Origin: Deltaproteobacteria bacterium
GTDB taxonomy: Bacteria; Desulfobacterota; Desulfobacteria; Desulfobacterales; Desulfobacteraceae
Length of the DNA: 64,000 nt
Direction: 5' to 3'
Assembly: GCA_027858995.1 (NCBI GenBank)
Contig: JAQIBP010000061.1
Span: 21,834 to 85,833, forward strand
Part shown: positions 19,557-26,331 of the stretch, in pieces
How the letters are laid out: every line of letters starts with the position of its first letter
Numbering within the stretch: position 1 is the first letter of the stretch
Notes under the pieces: model-generated
Databases searched by the model: none
Told to the model about the DNA's origin: nothing
What the model saw: only the letters and a program-made list of their open reading frames with translations
Translations under genes and position numbers: made by a program

Positions 19557-19568
19557 TATGGTTGACAC
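19557..19568 (+). repeat. Left subterminal inverted repeat of the IS
   Basis: TATGGTTGACAC, the exact reverse complement of 21286-21297. It also holds a TTGACA hexamer reading into the element. Confidence 0.85.
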
Positions 19569-19575
19569 ATAGAAA

Positions 19576-19657
19576 ATGACCTGCCTTTTTTGCAAACATG
19601 GATTAAAATGCAACAAGGCTGCAATTCAGAGCCATAACCAAAAGGGAGGCAGGTCAT
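19576..19657 (+). promoter_or_regulatory. Hairpin that masks the transposase RBS and start codon
   Basis: ATGACCTGCCT (19576-19586) is the exact complement of AGGCAGGTCAT (19647-19657). The right arm contains the end of the Shine-Dalgarno (GGGAGG, 19644-19649) and the first two bases of the start ATG at 19656. A transcript entering from outside would fold and block translation. A transcript starting inside the left arm would not. This is the known logic for limiting transposase from read-through RNA. The role here is inferred from the pairing. Confidence 0.6.
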
Positions 19658-20765
19658 GAGAAAAACAATAAAGTATATTGGGTTGGATGTCCACAAAAAT
19701 TCTATAGCTATTGCAATTGCAGAAGATGGACAAAAAAGGGAAGTTAACTTTTACGGTGTAATCAAAAACGATATGGATCAATTACACAAATTTTTACGAA
19801 AACAAATTTCACAGGGAGTAGAACCAAGGTGCGTATACGAAGCGGGTCCTTGCGGGTATACTATCTACCGTAGCCTGAAAGATAAAGGCATCGATTGTGT
19901 CGTGATCGCTCCTTCTCTAATCCCAAAGAAAATTGGTGACAGAATCAAAACTGATCGAAGAGATGCAGAAAGTCTTGCAAAACTGCACAGAGCGGAAGAG
20001 TTAACAGCAGTTTATGTACCCTCCATGGAAGATGAAGCACTCCGGGATCTGGTCCGTGCTCGTGAAGATTCTGTTAATACACTCAAAAGAGCCAAACAAC
20101 AATTGGGTGCTTTCTTATTGAGACATCATATTTGTTACTCTGGGAAGTCGAAATGGAGTAAGGCATATTTCAATTGGCTTGCTGATATATCAATGCCACA
20201 CCCAGCGCAGCAAATAACGTTACAAGAATATATTGATATGGTCCAGGACGGTAAGAAACGTGTGGAACGTATTTCAGAACAAATCAGGCAATTATCAGGA
20301 CAAACTCAGTTGAAGACTCTTAATATGTCACTGCAATCATTACGCGGGGTATCACAGATCGTTTCCGCTGTTGTAGTATCAGAATTAGGAGACCTTACCC
20401 GTTTTGACTCTCCTTCAAAATTAATGGCATATTTGGGTCTTGTACCCTCCCAACATAATAGTGGAGACAAAAAAAGACCGGGGAAAATTACTAAAACTGG
20501 GAATGGGCACGTACGTCGTGCACTTATTGAGGCATCTCAAGCTTATAGGCTGCCTGCCAGGAAAAGCCGAGCCATTGTAAAACGAAATGAAGGACTACCC
20601 CAGGAAATTTGTAAAATTGCCTGGCAAGCCCAGGTAAGACTATGTGGCCGATATAAACGGCTGGTATTTAGGGGTAAAAATTCAAATCTTGTAAAGACAG
20701 CTATTGCCAGAGAATTGGCAGGCTTTATGTGGGCAATTGCTCATGCAATCCCTAAAACCACATAA
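19656..20765 (+). CDS. IS110-family (IS1111-type) transposase
   Basis: A 369-residue DEDD recombinase of normal length. The N-terminal RuvC-like domain shows GLDVHKNSIAIAIAE (first Asp), Glu in VYEAGPCGY and the pair DRRDAESLAKL. The C-terminal part is the transposase-20 domain with LRGVSQIVSAVVVSELGD and the serine-containing motif near MAYLGLVPSQHNSG. The enzyme works with a structured guide RNA from the element. It has no frameshift or stop and its Shine-Dalgarno GGGAGG is strong, though masked by a hairpin. Confidence 0.95.
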   Translation: MRKTIKYIGLDVHKNSIAIAIAEDGQKREVNFYGVIKNDMDQLHKFLRKQISQGVEPRCVYEAGPCGYTIYRSLKDKGIDCVVIAPSLIPKKIGDRIKTDRRDAESLAKLHRAEELTAVYVPSMEDEALRDLVRAREDSVNTLKRAKQQLGAFLLRHHICYSGKSKWSKAYFNWLADISMPHPAQQITLQEYIDMVQDGKKRVERISEQIRQLSGQTQLKTLNMSLQSLRGVSQIVSAVVVSELGDLTRFDSPSKLMAYLGLVPSQHNSGDKKRPGKITKTGNGHVRRALIEASQAYRLPARKSRAIVKRNEGLPQEICKIAWQAQVRLCGRYKRLVFRGKNSNLVKTAIARELAGFMWAIAHAIPKTT

Positions 20766-21030
20766 AACAAAGGAATCGCTTCGCTCTTCCATTTTGGGTT
20801 TTATAAGGCATGAGCAGGAAAGCTTAAATAATACCCAGAGAAGCCGACAATTACACCAGCTTCTCCTTGAGCATTATTTAATGCCACCTGCATCCGATTA
20901 TCCCTTGGCAGGTTGCTCCCCAGCAGAGCCTGCCTCCGTTATATCGGATACTTTTTATTAGCATTAAATCACATTGGAACCAAAAGGAAATTAACGGAAA
21001 AACAACCACATAATTTTTGATTTTATTGCA
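20766..21030 (+). other. Non-coding IS sequence downstream of the transposase
   Basis: No convincing gene lies here. An open frame of 85 codons overlaps the transposase end but has no family features. The region links the transposase to the candidate guide RNA and ends in AT-rich sequence. Confidence 0.5.
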
Positions 21031-21210
21031 GGGGGCGCTGTCACGGTTGGAGAACCCCAGTTGAAACTATGGGAATAGGTATTTATCACTGAAACTCCCG
21101 CCAATAGATAAGGGCAGCTCCACGACGAAACCAATTCATGCGGTAACCAACCCGCGTATATCAGAGTGATCAACCGTCGTTAATTGATGACACCGTCCCT
21201 GGCAATAAAA
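21031..21210 (+). ncRNA. Candidate guide (bridge/seek) RNA of the IS
   Basis: The GC-richer block downstream of the transposase contains several possible stems, for example GGGA (21071-21074) with TCCC (21096-21099) and GCGG with CCGC around 21140-21155. The first loop holds AATAGGT (21074-21080), equal to the reconstructed target across its cut (CAAATAGGTTTTAC). A later segment holds ATATCAGA (21158-21165), equal to the right-end/left-end junction (CCATATCAGATATT). Target match before donor match is the order known for bridge RNAs. Matches are short and exact RNA ends are unknown. Confidence 0.5.
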
Positions 21211-21278
21211 TATAAAAAGGAGTAAGATCTTCTTGAATTTGACAGTTAAAAAAAAGAGGCAGGGGATATTATTTTCTC

Positions 21279-21284
21279 TTGACA
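21279..21284 (+). promoter_or_regulatory. Outward -35 element at the IS right end (circle-junction promoter half)
   Basis: TTGACA sits 15 bp inside the right end and points outward. In the excised circle it would lie 18 bp from TATTAT (19554-19559) at the left end, creating a promoter that drives the transposase. In the integrated form the two halves are 1.7 kb apart. Confidence 0.55.
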
Positions 21285-21285
21285 A

Positions 21286-21297
21286 GTGTCAACCATA
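21286..21297 (-). repeat. Right subterminal inverted repeat of the IS
   Basis: GTGTCAACCATA, the exact reverse complement of 19557-19568. Confidence 0.85.
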
Positions 21298-21300
21298 TCA

Positions 21301-21359
21301 GGTTTTACATTCAAACAGGTTTTACATTCAAATAGGTTTTACATTCAAACAGGTTTTAC
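21301..21359 (+). repeat. 17-bp direct tandem repeats, target array of the IS
   Basis: Three contiguous units of GGTTTTACATTCAAAYA at 21301, 21318 and 21335, plus a partial fourth (GGTTTTACTT). A single partial unit, TTTTACATTCAAATAG, lies left of the IS at 19537-19552, so the element split an array of at least four. The array ends exactly at the TTGACA of the promoter for the next gene, so it may be a multi-site regulator binding region. Confidence 0.8.
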
Positions 21360-21389
21360 TTGACAAAAAACAAGCTTTTATCCTACACT
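21360..21389 (+). promoter_or_regulatory. Candidate promoter of the GGDEF-NTPase-HEAT gene
   Basis: TTGACA (21360-21365), an 18-bp spacer and TACACT (21384-21389). It directly follows the 17-bp repeat array. The leader to the ATG at 21446 would be about 50 nt. Confidence 0.45.
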
Positions 21390-21445
21390 CTAAAAAAATT
21401 TTTTATGGTTAATTAATAATAAATTAGGATATATGCGTAAGCACC

Positions 21446-24400
21446 ATGCAACAAAAAGAACTCACTAATCTTTTAAAATACACTGGGAAAGATCCATCCC
21501 GGTTGATATTTGAAGATGAACTCACCGATATTTATAATCGGCGGTTTTTATCTCATTTTTTCGAATTCAAAGTTTTGTGGAATGATCTGGACAGTAGCCC
21601 GCTGTCATTGATCATGGTGGACGTTGACAATTTTAAACTGGTCAACGATGAGTACGGGCATCAGATCGGAGATCAGGTGCTGGTTTGGATCGCTAATCTG
21701 CTGCGCAAAGTCGGAGATGATCAGGGTATGGCAATTCGCTATGCCGGTGACGAGTTCATGTTACTTTTGCCGCATTGCAGTAAAAAATGTGGCATCAAGG
21801 TCGCAAACCGTTTGCACAAGCAAATTCATCAGGAGTCGTTCCAAAGCCAGGGAAATAAAAATTTTCCACTGATTACCCTCAGTATTGGAATCGCAACAGC
21901 CTCTGAAGACGCGTTAACCGGCAAGAATTTGATTCAAAAAGCAGATATCGCCCTTTACTCTGCGAAAAAGACCGGGCGAGATTGTGTGGTAAACGCCTCT
22001 GGAGTTAACCAGGAAGAAGTATTCGCAAAGACTGCCATCAACCAGCTGACAGATGTAAAATTGGTCGGTCGCGGTCAGCAATTTTCCTTGGTAAGCGAAG
22101 CCCTTACCAGATTTAGCAAGAAGCAAAACCAATTTTTTATAGCAGAAGGCGCTGCCGGAATCGGGAAAACCGAATTTATGGAAACAATCCGACAAAATTT
22201 GGCCCGCATCAATATTTTTCAAGCAAGAGCCAAAGGGGATCCCCATGAAATGCTCCGTCCCTATTACCTGATTAGTAAAATACTGACTGATATTCTCAAT
22301 CAGCAAAAGGACAAGGGGACAGCGATCATTCAAAACTTCAGAGCGCAACAAATCGGTTATATCAGTGAAATTCTGCCTCAGCTTGATACAGGCGTAACGC
22401 TGCCTAAAGACATCAATGAAACCACCCTGCGCAAGGGCATTTTTGACGCCTTCTTTCACCTGCTTAATACCATGGTCGGTAAGCGATCGATCATCTTTTT
22501 AATTGACGATTTTCATTTTGCTGATGAGGCAAGCCTTCTGGTGTTACGCCATTTAGTGCTTCAGAAAGAATTTCCAGTCTTTATCTGCGGTTCCGCTTCC
22601 ATTCATCAAAAGAATAAGGATAATGAGTCCCAGGATACGTTTAGAAATTTTTGCACCCAATACCAACAGCAGTTAGATATTCAAAAAATAAGTTTGAGCC
22701 CGCTTAGCGAGGCCGAAATCGGCAAGCATATTCTGGGAATTTTCCCCAAGGCGCGGCTGCCAAAGAGTGTCGTCAAAGAGATCACTGCAGTAAGTCAGGG
22801 AAATCCGTTGTTTCTCAGTGAAATTTTGCGCAAAATGGTTTTAGACCAGAAAATCACCCTCATCCGTCAGCAATGGACTGTTAAACCTATCGAAGCAGGC
22901 TATCTTCCCAAATCGTTGGAGGAGTTCGTTGCTCAGAAAATTGCGGCGCTGGATGAAGAAGATCGGCAAATTCTTGATCAGGTGTCAGCGATGGGTGAGA
23001 ATGTCTCATTAAGCATGCTCACCGGAAGTTGTGAAAAAAATGAAGCCCGAGTTTTGGAATTTATTGATCAGGCCGTTGAGCAGGGGCTGCTCAGCACGAA
23101 TTTTGAACTTAATGATGACATGGTTCGATTTGGCGGCAAACAGATTCAGGCAGTCACTTACAACAGCATTACGCAAGGTCGCAAGCAGATATTACACGAG
23201 CGTATCGGCAACTATCAGGAAAGCCTTTTTCAGCAAAAAATCCTGCCTTCGGCGGCTCCTTTGGCATACCACTTCAACCGTTCAACAGATCATGAAAAGG
23301 CCGATCACTACGAAAAACTCCAGACCTCCGCCAACGATCGGAGCTTTAATCCCTCAGAGGCAGCATCTTATTCGGTAGACAAATCCGGTGAAGGACTTAG
23401 CGCCTATACCCCGCTGGACCCGGATGATTTCCAGAAAATTCCTGATGTTATGCGCGATCTCATAGTCACTGCGCGTAACATTGAACTTTATCCTGCTGGC
23501 AGCAAGTCCATTGTAAATATCAAACAACGACTCAAATCCTCCATTGATCAAATTCTGAGTAACAATAAATGCATGAGTATTGATCTGGTCAAGCAATCCA
23601 TTCTGATCAATGGTCAGAGAATCGATATAGCCGACATTAAACTGGTAGCTGAATCATTTGTGAAGTCATTGAAACATTTAGATTTAAAAGGAATTGCAAT
23701 CCATCAGGGTGTAGATGAGCGCGAGTTGGAATTGATGCTACAGGTATTTGCAAAAGGCACCCAGAAAATATTCGATAAACATCATTGGGAGCAGTTTTCT
23801 TCTGAAAACCGGCTTGTGAATATAGAATTGAAGCAAGTACACTATGCCATGAAGGTGGAGACGCAAAGCGACTCTATGATGGCCGAAGCTGCCGCCGACG
23901 AAAGAGGCTCACCCCAGGGTGCAGGAGCAGGCGGGGCGACTGAATCGGAAGGGACATTGAGTCTCCAGGCAACCAGTCTTATTCGTGATTTTCTGCGAAG
24001 TTTAAACGCAGTGGTAAGAGCAGGTAAATTGTATCCTTTAAAAAGCAAAACCGTCTCCAATATCCTTCATAAACTGCTGCAAACCCTGGAACTTTTTTTC
24101 AACGATCAAAATGTGCTGTCTTTGACCCGGACCAGTGATACCCTGCTGGTCAATGGCCAACGGCTTGACATATCAGAGTTTCCTGATTTTAAAGGGCTTG
24201 CCACTAATTTTTTGAAATTTCTTGATGAAATCGGATTGACCAGCCTTACATTTCAGAAAAACATATCCCACAGCCAGCTTGAAACGTTTATGGAAGCCTT
24301 ACTGGATGTTCCCGACGCAGGCGTGGACAGCAATTACTTGAAAGAGTTTGCTAAAGCGCATGGATTGTCGGATATCCTTTTTGACCAGAACCTTTACGAG

Positions 24401-25717
24401 GCGCGTGTGGGCCAGCGCACGGAGGTAAAAGCCGATGGATTGATAGTCTTAGAGCAATCGTCCGGAGTTCAAAAACAACAACCGGAAAAACCGATTCCAG
24501 AGGAGTTGTATGATAATTTTCTTGCCAGGTTGCCGGAACAGCTTGACGAGTTCTTCTTTGAGGGCGAAACAGCAAAAATTGAAAGACTCATCACTCTGCT
24601 TTTTTTAGGATATCAAGACCGTGAGCTCACCGTCCGAAATAATGTCATCCAAGTCTGTCAGGACCTCTTGACCAAGTTGGCTGTTGCCTACCAACATGAC
24701 TTAGTAAAAGTTTTGGCCAGCCCCCTTTTGGCCGAATGGGTCAAAGAGAAGGAAGCTGAAACAATTGCTATCATGGCATCTTTGCTCAACAGCTTGGTAG
24801 AGGTCTTGATTCAGTATGTTGAATATCCACTGGCCTCAAAGATACTCACTGATCTTCAAAACCAATATCACAAACTAAAAAAGATCAAGGACTCCCATGC
24901 CCAAATACTGGTCCAAAATTTGGATTTGCAGCTTAAACCCAACACCCAAAAGCTTCTCGTGGAAGATCTCACATCAAGTGAGCCGGCTCGTCAGCAAAAT
25001 GCCGCCCTGTTGCTCCAAAGCCTTGGCCCAAAGGTGTCGACACTGTTGATCAATATTATTACAAAAGAGCAGGATTATCGTGCCAGACAGATGGCTGCAA
25101 ATTTGCTTCAGAAACAAGGTCTCCCTGCCGTCAAACGTCTCAAGGGATTGCTGGTTCTGGAAATCAGCGCGGAAGAGCGAATACGAATATTGGACATCAT
25201 TGACACCCTGACCACAGATTGTAAAAACGAGCTCTTTTTTGCTCTGGGTGACGAAGCCACCAATGTCCGCGAGGCAGCCTATCGACTGGCCGAGAGATTA
25301 AACGATGATCAGATCGTTGAATGGTTGCTTGAATTCGCCAGAAGTAAGCAGTCTATCTTAGCGATTGGGGCCATAAAATGTCTGGCTAAGATAAGTCCAT
25401 CGCAGGTGGTGGTGGAGGAATTCATAACGCTGTTGAATTCGAGCAAAGATGAGTCAGTGCTTGTGGCTTGCTGCAGGGCTCTGGGGCAGATTGCCCGGCC
25501 CACCAGCATTGAAGCGCTCGCAAAGGCCCTGGAGACCAAAAGGTTTTTATTTTTTCACAGAGGCAACAGTGCCCAAGTTCGGACCACTGCCGCATTTGCT
25601 TTGGCACAAATTCCCCATTCAAAAGCGACCCATCACCTTGCCCAATTAGTGAATGACCGTGATCCACGAATTCGCCAGATTGCTCAGAACTCCGTGCAAT
25701 CTGTCCAATCGAGTTGA
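21446..25717 (+). CDS. GGDEF domain, STAND-type NTPase and HEAT-repeat signalling protein
   Basis: Cytoplasmic protein of 1423 residues. Residues about 20-185 are a diguanylate cyclase fold with signature AGDEF (100-104; first Gly replaced by Ala, an allowed variant) and no RxxD inhibitory site in front. Residues about 205-620 are an AAA/STAND NTPase with Walker A GAAGIGKT (235-242) and FLIDDFHFAD as Walker B. Two related roughly 130-residue units follow (about 670-810 and 850-1010; each has an LYP motif and a LLVNGQRLD/ILINGQRID strand). About 1090-1420 are HEAT-like repeats. There is no membrane segment. It may couple c-di-GMP synthesis to a partner-bound switch. The base composition looks GC-richer than its neighbours. 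The RBS is weak. Confidence 0.8.
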   Translation: MQQKELTNLLKYTGKDPSRLIFEDELTDIYNRRFLSHFFEFKVLWNDLDSSPLSLIMVDVDNFKLVNDEYGHQIGDQVLVWIANLLRKVGDDQGMAIRYAGDEFMLLLPHCSKKCGIKVANRLHKQIHQESFQSQGNKNFPLITLSIGIATASEDALTGKNLIQKADIALYSAKKTGRDCVVNASGVNQEEVFAKTAINQLTDVKLVGRGQQFSLVSEALTRFSKKQNQFFIAEGAAGIGKTEFMETIRQNLARINIFQARAKGDPHEMLRPYYLISKILTDILNQQKDKGTAIIQNFRAQQIGYISEILPQLDTGVTLPKDINETTLRKGIFDAFFHLLNTMVGKRSIIFLIDDFHFADEASLLVLRHLVLQKEFPVFICGSASIHQKNKDNESQDTFRNFCTQYQQQLDIQKISLSPLSEAEIGKHILGIFPKARLPKSVVKEITAVSQGNPLFLSEILRKMVLDQKITLIRQQWTVKPIEAGYLPKSLEEFVAQKIAALDEEDRQILDQVSAMGENVSLSMLTGSCEKNEARVLEFIDQAVEQGLLSTNFELNDDMVRFGGKQIQAVTYNSITQGRKQILHERIGNYQESLFQQKILPSAAPLAYHFNRSTDHEKADHYEKLQTSANDRSFNPSEAASYSVDKSGEGLSAYTPLDPDDFQKIPDVMRDLIVTARNIELYPAGSKSIVNIKQRLKSSIDQILSNNKCMSIDLVKQSILINGQRIDIADIKLVAESFVKSLKHLDLKGIAIHQGVDERELELMLQVFAKGTQKIFDKHHWEQFSSENRLVNIELKQVHYAMKVETQSDSMMAEAAADERGSPQGAGAGGATESEGTLSLQATSLIRDFLRSLNAVVRAGKLYPLKSKTVSNILHKLLQTLELFFNDQNVLSLTRTSDTLLVNGQRLDISEFPDFKGLATNFLKFLDEIGLTSLTFQKNISHSQLETFMEALLDVPDAGVDSNYLKEFAKAHGLSDILFDQNLYEARVGQRTEVKADGLIVLEQSSGVQKQQPEKPIPEELYDNFLARLPEQLDEFFFEGETAKIERLITLLFLGYQDRELTVRNNVIQVCQDLLTKLAVAYQHDLVKVLASPLLAEWVKEKEAETIAIMASLLNSLVEVLIQYVEYPLASKILTDLQNQYHKLKKIKDSHAQILVQNLDLQLKPNTQKLLVEDLTSSEPARQQNAALLLQSLGPKVSTLLINIITKEQDYRARQMAANLLQKQGLPAVKRLKGLLVLEISAEERIRILDIIDTLTTDCKNELFFALGDEATNVREAAYRLAERLNDDQIVEWLLEFARSKQSILAIGAIKCLAKISPSQVVVEEFITLLNSSKDESVLVACCRALGQIARPTSIEALAKALETKRFLFFHRGNSAQVRTTAAFALAQIPHSKATHHLAQLVNDRDPRIRQIAQNSVQSVQSS

Positions 25718-25800
25718 CCGACACGCAGCTTGTACTGCCTGAATTTTTAATGCAGCACACCCTCTTCTGCTTTAACATTTTATGATTGATTACTAATTGG

Positions 25801-26034
25801 CTATCCCCTTGGCACTGACCATTTGACAGTGGATTTCATTAAAGCCATTTCACGTCTTTTATCAGAAACCTTGTCATTGCCACTAAAACAATCAGGACAG
25901 ATATAATCAACATATTCAATGCCTTTTGGAATAGATACCTTTTTATTGATCAATTCAAGGTATAGTTTTGAAACAAATAGTTTGCCGCAATAGGTGCAAT
26001 AAAAAAGATGCGGTGCAATTTTTTTATTGCACAA
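25801..26034 (-). CDS. Small zinc-ribbon protein
   Basis: A 77-residue protein starting at TTG 26034. It has CTYC near residue 15 and CPDC near residue 49, the spacing of a four-Cys zinc ribbon, followed by a basic tail. Its centre (LYLELINKKVS) is repeated in a decayed fragment at 19440-19500, which argues that it is a real coding family. A GAGGTG element lies about 14 nt before the start, farther than usual. No function can be assigned. Confidence 0.5.
   Translation of the reverse strand: MCNKKIAPHLFYCTYCGKLFVSKLYLELINKKVSIPKGIEYVDYICPDCFSGNDKVSDKRREMALMKSTVKWSVPRG
25940..25961. repeat. 22-bp direct repeat, second copy
   Basis: Identical to 19464-19485 and in the same orientation. The two copies flank the IS and the 4.3-kb GGDEF-NTPase gene. 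They fall in the same codons of a small-protein gene and its remnant. Confidence 0.7.
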
Positions 26035-26040
26035 AATTTT

Positions 26041-26254
26041 TATTACACCTCAAGGCATTACAGGCCAATAGGCCTTTATTTTAAGATGATTATCAAATAA
26101 ATATGGTTTGTTTAATGTAAAGTTGAATTTATTATATTTTCAGGTCAAAAAAGTATTTTTATCATAATTTTGATAATTTAAAATAGTTATATTTCAATTA
26201 ATTTCAGGTAGTTATATTTTTAGTATATTGAATATTAATCTGTGACAAACCCAT
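26041..26254. other. AT-rich intergenic region before the molybdoenzyme operon
   Basis: No gene seen. The stretch is very AT-rich and would suit an upstream activator-binding region for the sigma-54-like promoter that follows. Confidence 0.4.
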
Positions 26255-26270
26255 TGGCATGCTTATGGCT
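26255..26270 (+). promoter_or_regulatory. Candidate sigma-54 promoter of the TorD-molybdoenzyme operon
   Basis: TGGCATGCTTATGGCT matches the -24/-12 consensus TGGCAYRNNNNTTGCW at all but one fixed position. The essential GG and GC are kept with 10-bp spacing. Transcription would start near 26281, about 50 bp before the ATG. Confidence 0.5.
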
Positions 26271-26331
26271 ATATAAAATTTAGGTTGTTCAATAATTTTT
26301 ATGTTAATTATTATAAAGGAGGCGTTATAGC

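Larger units (their letters stand above)
19551..21301 (+). mobile_element. IS110-family insertion sequence, IS1111-type organisation
   Basis: The element is bounded by an AG dinucleotide at each end (19551-19552 and 21300-21301), just inside 17-bp target repeats. Rejoining the flanks at AG restores the tandem array (CAAAT-AG-GTTTTAC). A perfect 12-bp inverted repeat, TATGGTTGACAC (19557-19568) and GTGTCAACCATA (21286-21297), lies 4 bp and 2-3 bp inside the ends. Subterminal repeats of this kind belong to the IS1111 group. One DEDD transposase gene is followed by a non-coding 3' region of about 530 bp, as expected when the guide RNA lies downstream. The element appears intact. Confidence 0.85.

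Noticed and set aside
20704..20961. 85-codon frame overlapping the transposase end
   Set aside because: It lies mostly in the non-coding 3' part of the IS, has no family pattern, and overlaps the transposase in another frame.
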